DNA from: CAYLZO01 sp964387775
GTDB lineage: Bacteria; Chloroflexota; Anaerolineae; JAAYZQ01
Reading direction: 5' to 3'
Assembly: GCA_964387775.1 (NCBI GenBank)
Contig: CAYLZO010000010.1
Location: forward strand, 1-46,745
Length of the DNA: 46,745 nucleotides
Shown here: positions 23,506-31,098 of the stretch, one piece after another
How positions within the stretch are numbered: position 1 is the stretch's first letter
Layout: each line of letters starts with the position of its first letter
Translations under genes and position numbers: made by a program
Notes under the pieces: generated by a model
Databases searched by the model: none
Told to the model about the DNA's origin: nothing
What the model saw: only the letters and a program-made list of their open reading frames with translations

Positions 23506-25992
23506 TTAGCGCATTTCCTCGATGGCCTCTTCGATGGCTTGTTGCGCCGCCGTCAGGGCCTCCTCGGGCGTCTGCGCGCCGTTCCAGATGGCGGTGGTGG
23601 CTTCACCCACCGGCCCCCACTGGGCATTGGCAAAGGGCGTGTTGGCCATCGGCACGCCCAGGTTCAGCGAGGCGCCAAAGCCGCGCAGCGTCGGCAGGGC
23701 CTGGACCTCGGGGTCCTGCAGGGCGCCCGTCGGCGCGGGGATGGTCTTGTTCGTCGCCGCCAACCGGGCCTGGACCTCGGCACTGCTAAAGTACTTCATG
23801 ATCTCCAGGGCGACGTCCTCGTTGCCCCGGTCCACGGCGTTTTTGCTCATCATCAGGACCTTGATGCCGACGAAGGGCTTGCCCATGGGCACGATGCCAT
23901 AGTCGATGCCTGCCCCCTCCAGGTCGGCGATGGCCCACGGGCCGGTCCACCAGGCACCCGCGTCGCCCTCGATGATCATCGCCTTGCAGATGTCGTGGCT
24001 GGTCTCGGCCGGGGCGTACTCGCTGAACTCGACCATCCACTCGCCTGCCGCCAACGCCTCGGGCGAGTCGAGGTAGGTGTTGCCCTCGTCGTCCACGTAC
24101 TCGGGGACGCCGTGGCCAAAGTAGATGGGCGCCACGTGGTAGGCGTCGGCGTTGCCCAGACCCTGGTTGCAGACCAGGTACTTGCCCGTGTCATTGTAGA
24201 AGGCTTCGGCCTTGGCCAGCAGGTCCTCAAAGTCCAGGGGGTCGGTGGGCAGGTACTCGTCGCTCACCATCTCTTTGTTATAGACGAGGGCGATGCCCTC
24301 CTGGCTCTCGGGCAGACCCCAGATCATGTCCTGCCAGAGCACGCCGCGGACGGCGGCCGGCTCGTAGGTGCTGTTGAGGAAGGTGAGGTCGATGCCGTAA
24401 TCGTTGAGGGCGACGATGTTGCCCGCCAACGCCTGCGCGCCGATCTGGTCGTTGGCCCAGCCGATGATGTCGGGGCCTTCCCCGGCCGGGATGGCGACGC
24501 TCAGGGCGTTGGAGGTGTCTTCCGGCTTGGACAGGTCGATGGTCACGCCCGGATGCTCGGCGGTAAAGTTGGCAAAGGCTTCCTCGATGGTCGTCAGATA
24601 GTCGCCGCTCCACTGGTGCCAGATGGTGATCTCCCCTTCGAGCACCATCGCCTCGGTGGGCTCGGGCTCGGGCATTTCGGTCTCGGCCGCCGGCCCACCC
24701 ATCTCTTCGATGGCCGCCTCGATGGCCGCCTGGGCCGCCGTCAGGGCCTCCTCGGGCGTCTGCGCGCCGTTCCAGATGGCGGTGGTGGCTTCACCCACCG
24801 GCCCCCACTGGGCATTGGCAAAGGGCGTGTTGGCCATCGGCACGCCCAGGTTCAGCGAGGCGCCAAAGCCGCGCAGCGTCGGCAGGGCCTGGACCTCGGG
24901 GTCCTGCAGGGCGCCCGTCGGCGCGGGGATGGTCTTGTTCGTCGCCGCCAACCGGGCCTGGACCTCGGCACTGCTAAAGTACTTCATGATCTCCAGGGCG
25001 ACGTCCTCGTTGCCCCGGTCCACGGCGTTTTTGCTCATCATCAGGACCTTGATGCCGACGAAGGGCTTGCCCATGGGCACGATGCCATAGTCGATGCCTG
25101 CCCCCTCCAGGTCGGCGATGGCCCACGGGCCGGTCCACCAGGCACCCGCGTCGCCCTCGATGATCATCGCCTTGCAGATGTCGTGGCTGGTCTCGGCCGG
25201 GGCGTACTCGCTGAACTCGACCATCCACTCGCCTGCCGCCAACGCCTCGGGCGAGTCGAGGTAGGTGTTGCCCTCGTCGTCCACGTACTCGGGGACGCCG
25301 TGGCCAAAGTAGATGGGCGCCACGTGGTAGGCGTCGGCGTTGCCCAGACCCTGGTTGCAGACCAGGTACTTGCCCGTGTCATTGTAGAAGGCTTCGGCCT
25401 TGGCCAGCAGGTCCTCAAAGTCCAGGGGGTCGGTGGGCAGGTACTCGTCGCTCACCATCTCTTTGTTATAGACGAGGGCGATGCCCTCCTGGCTCTCGGG
25501 CAGACCCCAGATCATGTCCTGCCAGAGCACGCCGCGGACGGCGGCCGGCTCGTAGGTGCTGTTGAGGAAGGTGAGGTCGATGCCGTAATCGTTGAGGGCG
25601 ACGATGTTGCCCGCCAACGCCTGCGCGCCGATCTGGTCGTTGGCCCAGCCGATGATGTCGGGGCCTTCCCCGGCCGGGATGGCGACGCTCAGGGCGTTGG
25701 AGGTGTCTTCCGGCTTGGACAGGTCAATGGTCACGTTGGGGTGGTCGGCTGTATAGTCGGCAAATGCCTGCTCGATGTTGGTCAGATAGTCACCACTCCA
25801 CTGGTGCCAGATCGAGATGGTGACCTCTTCGCCCATCGGCTCTTCCTCGGTCGGCTCGGGCAGGGTGCCTTCTTCGGTCGGCCCTGCCTGTGGGGCTTCG
25901 GTGGGCTCCGGGGTAGGTGTCGGGCCACAGGCGGCGATAACGACGCTTGTTACCACCAACAGGGCCAGTAGGGTAAACAGCGACTTTTTCAT
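23506..25992 (-). CDS. Maltodextrin-type solute-binding lipoprotein with two fused, nearly identical binding domains
   Basis: 828 residues. A signal peptide ends in VVIAA before Cys22 (lipobox), followed by a Pro/Glu/Thr linker. Two complete solute-binding domains of the MalE family follow (about 55-440 and 455-828), both opening with TIWHQWSGDYL or close variants and ending with TPEEALTAAQ. They are joined by an acidic Pro/Glu linker near residue 445. Ordinary family members hold one such domain. GGAGGAG precedes the ATG and a promoter lies at 26126-26155. The protein would capture oligosaccharides for the two permeases. The doubling could raise local capture capacity, or it could be an assembly artefact. 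Confidence 0.88.
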   Translation of the reverse strand: MKKSLFTLLALLVVTSVVIAACGPTPTPEPTEAPQAGPTEEGTLPEPTEEEPMGEEVTISIWHQWSGDYLTNIEQAFADYTADHPNVTIDLSKPEDTSNALSVAIPAGEGPDIIGWANDQIGAQALAGNIVALNDYGIDLTFLNSTYEPAAVRGVLWQDMIWGLPESQEGIALVYNKEMVSDEYLPTDPLDFEDLLAKAEAFYNDTGKYLVCNQGLGNADAYHVAPIYFGHGVPEYVDDEGNTYLDSPEALAAGEWMVEFSEYAPAETSHDICKAMIIEGDAGAWWTGPWAIADLEGAGIDYGIVPMGKPFVGIKVLMMSKNAVDRGNEDVALEIMKYFSSAEVQARLAATNKTIPAPTGALQDPEVQALPTLRGFGASLNLGVPMANTPFANAQWGPVGEATTAIWNGAQTPEEALTAAQAAIEAAIEEMGGPAAETEMPEPEPTEAMVLEGEITIWHQWSGDYLTTIEEAFANFTAEHPGVTIDLSKPEDTSNALSVAIPAGEGPDIIGWANDQIGAQALAGNIVALNDYGIDLTFLNSTYEPAAVRGVLWQDMIWGLPESQEGIALVYNKEMVSDEYLPTDPLDFEDLLAKAEAFYNDTGKYLVCNQGLGNADAYHVAPIYFGHGVPEYVDDEGNTYLDSPEALAAGEWMVEFSEYAPAETSHDICKAMIIEGDAGAWWTGPWAIADLEGAGIDYGIVPMGKPFVGIKVLMMSKNAVDRGNEDVALEIMKYFSSAEVQARLAATNKTIPAPTGALQDPEVQALPTLRGFGASLNLGVPMANTPFANAQWGPVGEATTAIWNGAQTPEEALTAAQQAIEEAIEEMR
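23546..24537 (-). repeat. Direct repeat, copy A (992 bp) within the binding-protein gene
   Basis: Identical by eye to 24734-25725 (offset 1188 bp, i.e. 396 codons). Mismatches appear at 23545/24733 and 24538/25726, so identity ends sharply at both sides while the two domains remain homologous beyond. Confidence 0.85.
24734..25725 (-). repeat. Direct repeat, copy B (992 bp) within the binding-protein gene
   Basis: Partner of 23546-24537. The flanking domain ends differ at several positions (for example NIEQAFADYTADHPN versus TIEEAFANFTAEHPG). Confidence 0.85.
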
Positions 25993-26125
25993 TTCTCTCC
26001 TCCATTTTCTTTTGCAACGGTTTCAGAAAGTGTAGCGTACAACAAGCGGGTCGCGAGTTCTATCGGGTGTCCACCACCCCCTTTCCTCGATGTCACAATT
26101 TGGCTGTGCTCTCCAGAATTGGCCC

Positions 26126-26155
26126 ATTATACCACACTCGGTATCTGGTTGGCAA
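26126..26155 (-). promoter_or_regulatory. Promoter for the solute-binding protein operon
   Basis: On the minus strand, -35 TTGCCA (26150-26155), an 18-bp spacer and -10 TATAAT (26126-26131). It lies in the 345-bp divergent gap (25993-26337), which holds this and the opposing glutaredoxin promoter but no other gene that I can see. Confidence 0.7.
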
Positions 26156-26266
26156 CTTTGCCCTCTGCTTGATGTTGATTCGGCAACGGTAGAGACGTGA
26201 CGACCCGGAGCGTGCCCCCAAATCACATTTACGGTCAAAATGTCAGGCTGCCGGATCGTGGGCAAT

Positions 26267-26295
26267 TTGCACTCCGAGCACTCTTGAGGTAAGAT
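26267..26295 (+). promoter_or_regulatory. Promoter for the glutaredoxin-like gene
   Basis: -35 TTGCAC (26267-26272), a 17-bp spacer and -10 TAAGAT (26290-26295), 42 bp upstream of the ATG. Confidence 0.6.
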
Positions 26296-26337
26296 AGAAG
26301 CCAAGACAGATCGAATGTCCGGAGCAAGAGGGAACCC

Positions 26338-26637
26338 ATGTCGAAAACGTATCCGGAGATCACCATCTATACCCGTCCCTGGTGTGGCGGCGCCATGCGC
26401 GTCAAGCGCTGGTTGGACCAGCGCGGAATCGCCTACAACGAGATTGACATCTCTCAGGATGAAGCGGCGGCTCGCCGCGTGGAAGAGTTGAACAGCGGCT
26501 ATCGGTCCGTGCCGACGATCCTTCTTGACGGCGAGCACGTTGCGACCGAGCCCAGCACGGCCGAATTGGAACGGCTGCTGCGCCTTTTTCTCGACCGTGC
26601 CAATCGAGGGCGGGCGCCTGGGCGGCCAGGTCCGTGA
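26338..26637 (+). CDS. Glutaredoxin-like protein with a single active-site cysteine
   Basis: 99 residues with the thioredoxin fold of glutaredoxins: ITIYTRPWC at residues 8-16, a helix (RVKRWLDQRG), IAYNEIDI and the cis-Pro segment SVPTILLDG. The active site reads CGGA (16-19) in place of CxxC, so it should work as a monothiol protein, if it is a reductase at all. The C-terminus (NRGRAPGRPGP) is a low-complexity tail that overlaps the next gene by about 40 bases. GAGGG lies upstream of the ATG. Confidence 0.82.
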   Translation: MSKTYPEITIYTRPWCGGAMRVKRWLDQRGIAYNEIDISQDEAAARRVEELNSGYRSVPTILLDGEHVATEPSTAELERLLRLFLDRANRGRAPGRPGP

Positions 26638-27310
26638 GTCCTTTGAGCAAAGGTTCCCGGCCGGCGAGGCTCCCGCGCTGACCATTGACAACTTTGCCGG
26701 CCAGGTGACCGTGACCGCCGGGGGTGCCGGCGAGATCCAGGTGATCGTCAGCAAAAGGGCGAGTGGCCAGAGCCGCCTGGATCGCATCGAGGTGGAGATG
26801 CAGGAGCAGGAGGGCGGGCTGGAGATCCGGACGCGGGACCCCTCCCGGCTGAGCAACGTCTCGGTCGATTTGGAAATTAGAGCTCCGGCCAGCACACGCG
26901 TTGACGTGCACACCGGCGCGGGGACCGTCGTCGTCCAGGGCCTGAACAACGACGTCCGCGTGGAGAGCGGGGCCGGCAGCGTGACCGTCCGCGACGTGAG
27001 GGGCGACATCGAGGTGCACACCGGCGCGGGGAACATCGACGTCCGGGGCGCGCGCGGCTCGGCTTGGCTCGACTCGGGTGCGGGCAGCATCACGTACAAC
27101 GGCGAGCCGCAGGGCGAGTGCCGTTTCGAGACGGGCACCGGCAGCATTGACCTCTACTTGCCCGCCGACGTGGACGTCGAAGTGGATCTCAGCACCGGCG
27201 TGGGCGACGTGGACGTCGCCTTTGAAGTGGTGGGCCAGGTCTCCCGGCGGGAGGTGCGAGGCGTCATCGGCAGCGGCGCACAGGGCAGCATCGAGGTGTT
27301 TCGCCGCTAG
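26597..27310 (+). CDS. DUF4097-type beta-strand-repeat protein
   Basis: About 237 residues of repeating short beta strands with Gly-Ala-Gly turns (HTGAGTVVVQGL, ESGAGSVTVRDV, HTGAGNIDVRGA, DSGAGSITYNG, ETGTGSIDLYL). This is the solenoid pattern of DUF4097/DUF4098 (LiaX/adhesin-like) proteins. The start is uncertain: the GTG at 26597 is used here, and the frame is open to a TTG at 26525; neither has a good ribosome-binding site, so coupling to the overlapping glutaredoxin gene is likely. There is no signal peptide, so it is probably cytoplasmic. In relatives such solenoids pair with envelope-stress membrane proteins, but no such partner is adjacent here. Confidence 0.72.
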   Translation: MPIEGGRLGGQVRESFEQRFPAGEAPALTIDNFAGQVTVTAGGAGEIQVIVSKRASGQSRLDRIEVEMQEQEGGLEIRTRDPSRLSNVSVDLEIRAPASTRVDVHTGAGTVVVQGLNNDVRVESGAGSVTVRDVRGDIEVHTGAGNIDVRGARGSAWLDSGAGSITYNGEPQGECRFETGTGSIDLYLPADVDVEVDLSTGVGDVDVAFEVVGQVSRREVRGVIGSGAQGSIEVFRR

Positions 27311-27381
27311 CATGGATCGCCCCGGGTGCCGTGACTTTTGGCCGCCGGGCGTGTTCTTTCACCTGCGGACTTGGCAGATGG

Positions 27382-27415
27382 CAAGTGACAATCCACAGGA
27401 TTGTCACTTGTTTTT
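27382..27415 (+). terminator. Intrinsic terminator after the glutaredoxin-DUF4097 pair
   Basis: A 13-bp perfect stem (CAAGTGACAATCC with GGATTGTCACTTG) with an ACA loop is followed by TTTTT, 71 bases after the DUF4097 stop. Confidence 0.85.
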
Positions 27416-27461
27416 CCGCCTCTACCCAGCTGGGTATGGAGTGGAGGGAAGGAGGAGAGTG

Positions 27462-28463
27462 ATGAAAATCGTCGTTGACGCGATGGGTGGCGACCGGGCG
27501 CCCGAGGTCGCGGTCGAGGGCGCGGTGCGGGCGGCCCGCGACCTGGGCCAGGAGATTATCCTCGTCGGGCAGCGGGGCGCCGTCCAGGCCGAACTCGACA
27601 GACACGACACCGCCGGGCTCAGGCTCACCTTGCAGCACGCCAGCGAGGTGATCGAGATGGACGAGCACCCGGCGGCGGCGATCAAGGCCAAAAAGGATTC
27701 GTCGATGGTGGTGGGCATGGAGATGCTCAAGCGCCGCGAGGCCGACGCCTTTTACACGGCAGGCAACTCGGGGGGTGCGCTGGCCGCTGCCCTCTTTCGC
27801 CTGGGGCGCCTGCGGGGCATCAAGCGGCCGGCGCTGTCGACGATTTTCCCCAGCCAGACGCCCCAGGGCTTCTGCTTTTTGCTCGACATCGGTGCCAACG
27901 CCGATTGCAAGCCCGAGTACCTGCTCCAGTTCGCCATCATGGGCGCGGCTTACGCCGAGCGGGTCCTGGGTGTGCCGAATCCCCGGGTCGCCATCGTCTC
28001 CAACGGCGAGGAAGAGGGCAAGGGCAACGCGCTGGTCCAGGAGACCGTGCCCCTGCTCAAGGCCGGTGACCTCAATTTCGTCGGCAACGCCGAAGGCAAG
28101 GACGTGCCGTGGGGCATCGCCGACGTCGTCGTCACCGACGGCTTTACGGGGAACGTGATCATCAAGCTGTCCGAGGGGGTGGCCAGGTACCTGCTGGACC
28201 TCTTGAAAAAAGAGATCACGTCCCGGAGCCTCTCGCAGGTGGGCGCACTCCTGGCCAAACCCGCCTTTGACGCGGTCCGCCAGCAATTGGACTATCGGGA
28301 GTACGGCGGTGCGCCGCTACTGGGTGTGGACGGCGTGGTGCTGGTCGGCCACGGTCGGTCGGACGCCAAAGCCATCCACAACGGCATCCGCATGACGGCC
28401 CAGACCGTGGAGAATGGCGTGTTGGAAGCGATCAAGCAGGGCCTGGCTCGCTATACGGGTTAA
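27462..28463 (+). CDS. plsX: Phosphate acyltransferase PlsX
   Basis: 333 residues, the usual PlsX length. It begins MKIVVDAMGGDRAPE, the family hallmark, with later MDEHPAAAIKAKKDSSM, FYTAGNSGGALAAA, NGEEEGKG and VVTDGFTGNVIIKLSEG segments. PlsX makes acyl-phosphate from acyl-ACP and phosphate, the first step of phosphatidic acid synthesis with PlsY and PlsC. The ATG at 27462 has GGAGGAG upstream; the longer open frame from 27078 is a shadow of DUF4097. Its stop codon touches a repeat element at 28461-28592, and fabF follows. Confidence 0.95.
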   Translation: MKIVVDAMGGDRAPEVAVEGAVRAARDLGQEIILVGQRGAVQAELDRHDTAGLRLTLQHASEVIEMDEHPAAAIKAKKDSSMVVGMEMLKRREADAFYTAGNSGGALAAALFRLGRLRGIKRPALSTIFPSQTPQGFCFLLDIGANADCKPEYLLQFAIMGAAYAERVLGVPNPRVAIVSNGEEEGKGNALVQETVPLLKAGDLNFVGNAEGKDVPWGIADVVVTDGFTGNVIIKLSEGVARYLLDLLKKEITSRSLSQVGALLAKPAFDAVRQQLDYREYGGAPLLGVDGVVLVGHGRSDAKAIHNGIRMTAQTVENGVLEAIKQGLARYTG

Positions 28464-28592
28464 CAGGCTTGTCGGAGTGAAGCTGGCCGGGCCGCTTGCG
28501 CGACGCCCGGCAGTTTTCGACAGAATCGAGCAGAACCGGCGGCGTGGGAGCTGGGCTCTGCCCATCTGCTAGATTCTCCGACAAGCTCCTAG
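28461..28592. repeat. MITE-like element M1 abutting the plsX stop codon
   Basis: Terminal inverted repeats GCTTGTCGGAG / CTCCGACAAGC bound about 130 bp; the left edge TAACAGGCTTGTCGGAG contains the plsX stop. It is related at its ends to the elements at 40690 and 42126, but the interior differs. Confidence 0.7.
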
Positions 28593-28600
28593 AAAGAAAT

Positions 28601-28634
28601 GCAGGGGTGACGTGCAAGACCGCGTCACCCCTGC
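28601..28634. promoter_or_regulatory. Hairpin in the fabF leader
   Basis: GCAGGGGTGACG pairs with CGTCACCCCTGC across a 10-base loop, 21 bases before the fabF start. There is no T-run after it. It could be a leader structure or operator; the role is unknown. Confidence 0.45.
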
Positions 28635-28654
28635 CGAGAGACAAGGGAGAAACA

Positions 28655-29911
28655 ATGGGAGAAAGAGACGTCAAAGAGCGGATCGTCATCACCGGCATGG
28701 GGGCGCTCACGCCCCTGGGACTCGGCGTCGAGGAGACGTGGGAGGGGCTGGTCGCCGGCCGGTCGGGGATCACCGAGATCACCCAGTTCGACGCCAGCGA
28801 GATGCCGATCCGCATCGCCGGGGAGGTCAAGGGCTTTGACCCCACCGATTACATCAACTTTAAAGAGGCGCGGCGCATGGCCCGCTGCTCTCACCTGGCC
28901 CTGGCCGCCGGCTTCCAGGCCATGGCCGACGCGGGGCTGGGTGACCACGTGCCCCACCCAGAGCGGTCGGGCGTGGTCATGGGCACTGGCGTGGGTGGGT
29001 TCGAGGCGGGCCTGGAGGCATGGGAGATCTTCAAGACCCGGGGCCTGCGGCGGGTGAACCCCTTTACGGCCATGTCGATGCTCAGCAACATGCCGGCCCA
29101 CCACCTCAGCTTGCAGTTCCAGTGCCAGGCCTACAACAACACGGTGGTGACGGCCTGTGCTGCGGGCACGCAGGCCATCGGTGAGGCTGCCGAAGCGATC
29201 CGCCGGGGCGCGGTTGACCTGATGCTGGCCGGCGGCGTGGAGGGCATGATCCACGAAGTGATCATCGGCGCCTTTACCGTCATGCGCGTGCTGGCCAGTG
29301 ACAACGAAAATCCCGAAAAGGCCTGCAAGCCCTTCGACGCCCGACGCGATGGATTCGTCAGCGCCGAGGGCTCGGCGGTGATGGTGCTGGAGCGACTGGA
29401 CAAGGCCCTCGACCGGGGGGCGCGGATCTATGCTGAGGTGCTGGGCTACGCGGCCAACACCGACGCCTATCACGCCGCCATCCCCGATCCCGAGGGCGCC
29501 GGCGCTTCTCGCGCAATGAAGTGGGCCCTCGAAAACGCTGGGGTATCGCCCGGCGAGATCGACTACATCAACGCCCACGGGCCGGGTACCGAGGTGGGCG
29601 ATCCCGTCGAGACCAAGGCCATCAAGGGTTTGTTCGGCGCGTACGCCTACGAGGTCCCCGTCAGTTCTACCAAGTCGATGGTCGGCCACGCGCTGGGCGG
29701 CGGCGGCGCCATCGAGGCCGTGGCCTGCGCCAAGACCATCACCGAGGGCGTGATCCATCCCACCATCAACTACGAGGTGCCCGATCCCGAGTGCGATCTG
29801 GACTACGTGCCCAACGAGTCGCGCCAGGCCGACGTGAGGACGACGCTGTCGAACTCGTTCGGGCTGGGCGGGCAGAACGCCTGCCTGGTGCTCCGCCAGT
29901 TCGAGGAGTAG
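28655..29911 (+). CDS. fabF: Beta-ketoacyl-ACP synthase II (FabF)
   Basis: 418 residues, a typical FabF. The nucleophile Cys168 sits in VVTACAAG; the two catalytic histidines are in YINAHGPGTEVGD and STKSMVGHALG. It elongates acyl-ACP by decarboxylative condensation with malonyl-ACP in the cytoplasm. NAHGPGTE differs from the common NAHGTST, a variation seen in diverged FabF-like enzymes. AGGGAGAAACA precedes the ATG at 28655; the frame is open further upstream, but that part lies in the repeat element. With plsX it forms a small lipid-synthesis group; acpP, fabD and fabG are not in the window. Confidence 0.93.
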   Translation: MGERDVKERIVITGMGALTPLGLGVEETWEGLVAGRSGITEITQFDASEMPIRIAGEVKGFDPTDYINFKEARRMARCSHLALAAGFQAMADAGLGDHVPHPERSGVVMGTGVGGFEAGLEAWEIFKTRGLRRVNPFTAMSMLSNMPAHHLSLQFQCQAYNNTVVTACAAGTQAIGEAAEAIRRGAVDLMLAGGVEGMIHEVIIGAFTVMRVLASDNENPEKACKPFDARRDGFVSAEGSAVMVLERLDKALDRGARIYAEVLGYAANTDAYHAAIPDPEGAGASRAMKWALENAGVSPGEIDYINAHGPGTEVGDPVETKAIKGLFGAYAYEVPVSSTKSMVGHALGGGGAIEAVACAKTITEGVIHPTINYEVPDPECDLDYVPNESRQADVRTTLSNSFGLGGQNACLVLRQFEE

Positions 29912-29918
29912 GACAAGC

Positions 29919-30644
29919 ATGCAGCACATTGTCAACGAAGAACGGATCGAGCGGGGCGCCCGCATCGGCAAGATCGCCATGTTTGCGGGCCTGGCCTTCC
30001 TGGTCGGCGGGCTCGTGATCTCGCTGGCCCTGCCGGCCTACATCTGGGCTTCCTTCGCGTCGCTGGTGCTGGGCCTCGTCGTCTCCAGTATCGGCACGAT
30101 GAACATGAACCGCTGGGTGCGCGAGCCTCGCGCCGACCAGGCCCTGGCCCAGGGGCTCAAGGGGTTCGACGATCGATATTGCCTCTACAGCTACCTGCTG
30201 CCGGCACCCCACGTCCTCCTAAGTCCCAAGGGCCTCTACGTGCTGACGGCCCAGGGGCAAGAGGGCAAGATCCGCTACGAAGGGGAACAGTTCAAGCGGG
30301 ATTTCAGCGTAGGCCGCCTCTTTCGCTGGATGGCCGACGAGGGGCTGGGCCAGCCGCTCCGCATGGCCAACGCCGAGGTGGAGGCCATGCGCGAGTTCCT
30401 GGACGAGCACGAGGTCGGCCAGGAGGTCGAGATTCACAACATTCTGGTATTTTACCACCCCAAAGCCGAGTTGGAGGTGGGCGACATCCCCCGGCCTGTG
30501 GTGGACCCCAAGGGGCTCAAGAACGTCATCCGCAAGCAAATCGACGACAAGCTGCCCCAGCGCCAGTACCGTCAGATCGAGGACCTGTTCGACGAGGTCT
30601 CTGAGGTCTGGTGGGAAGGCGAGGAGGACGAGGGCCGATCATAG
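29919..30644 (+). CDS. Membrane-anchored NERD-like (nuclease-related domain) protein
   Basis: 241 residues. Two hydrophobic helices (about 18-58) precede a NERD-like domain with LLPAPHVLLSPKGLYVLTAQGQEGKI and a central helix. The acidic end (VWWEGEEDEGRS) follows. NERD domains are distantly related to restriction-type nucleases, but no full PD-(D/E)XK set is evident here, so activity is uncertain. The gene starts 7 bp after fabF. Its stop overlaps the end of the convergent ybeY gene by 6 bp. Confidence 0.65.
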   Translation: MQHIVNEERIERGARIGKIAMFAGLAFLVGGLVISLALPAYIWASFASLVLGLVVSSIGTMNMNRWVREPRADQALAQGLKGFDDRYCLYSYLLPAPHVLLSPKGLYVLTAQGQEGKIRYEGEQFKRDFSVGRLFRWMADEGLGQPLRMANAEVEAMREFLDEHEVGQEVEIHNILVFYHPKAELEVGDIPRPVVDPKGLKNVIRKQIDDKLPQRQYRQIEDLFDEVSEVWWEGEEDEGRS

Positions 30645-31097
30645 ATCCCGGAGGATGGCCTCCTGCCTGGCCCACATCTCGGCCTTTTCCTCCGCCTCGA
30701 CGTGATCGTAGCCCAGCAAGTGCAGCACCCCGTGGACGACGAGTAGCGCGAGTTCCTCCTCGGTCGAGTGGCCCAGGTCCTGGGCCTGCTCGACGGCGCG
30801 GGTGTAGGAGACGATCACGTCGCCCAGGTAGGCGCTGGCCTCCGGCGCGGTGACAAAGCCGGCGCCTTCCTCCTGAGCGCCAAAGGCCAGCACGTCGGTG
30901 GGCGCGTCTCGGCCCAGGAAATCGCGGTTTAGCTCCCGAATCCCCTCGTCGTCGGTTACGACCAGCGTCAGTGGCCCCTGCGCTTCCTCGCGCCGCAGCG
31001 CCACCTGGGCCGCCGCCCGCAAGTGCTCTCTGGGAACCAGGTCGGCCAAGGCCGGCGCCACCTGCACCTCGACCTGCCTCAGTGTGTTCTCTTCCAT
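30639..31097 (-). CDS. ybeY: Endoribonuclease YbeY (rRNA maturation factor)
   Basis: 152 residues with the zinc-binding signature HGVLHLLGYDH near residue 120 and the preceding LNRDFLGRDAPTDVLAF motif. YbeY acts in 16S rRNA 3'-end maturation and ribosome quality control. The ATG lies 1 base after the pgpH stop, with GGAGG inside the end of pgpH, so translation is coupled. The order yqeY-pgpH-ybeY resembles the conserved yqeY-yqfF-yqfG neighbourhood of Firmicutes. Confidence 0.95.
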   Translation of the reverse strand: MEENTLRQVEVQVAPALADLVPREHLRAAAQVALRREEAQGPLTLVVTDDEGIRELNRDFLGRDAPTDVLAFGAQEEGAGFVTAPEASAYLGDVIVSYTRAVEQAQDLGHSTEEELALLVVHGVLHLLGYDHVEAEEKAEMWARQEAILRDL

Positions 31098-31098
31098 G

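Noticed and set aside
23359..25971. 870-codon open frame on the plus strand opposite the binding-protein gene
   Set aside because: Antisense shadow; it repeats with the same 1188-bp period as the real gene and has no recognisable domain.
26023..27147. 374-codon minus-strand frame opposite glutaredoxin and DUF4097
   Set aside because: Its tail covers the promoter region and the body mirrors two plausible plus-strand genes with a promoter and terminator.
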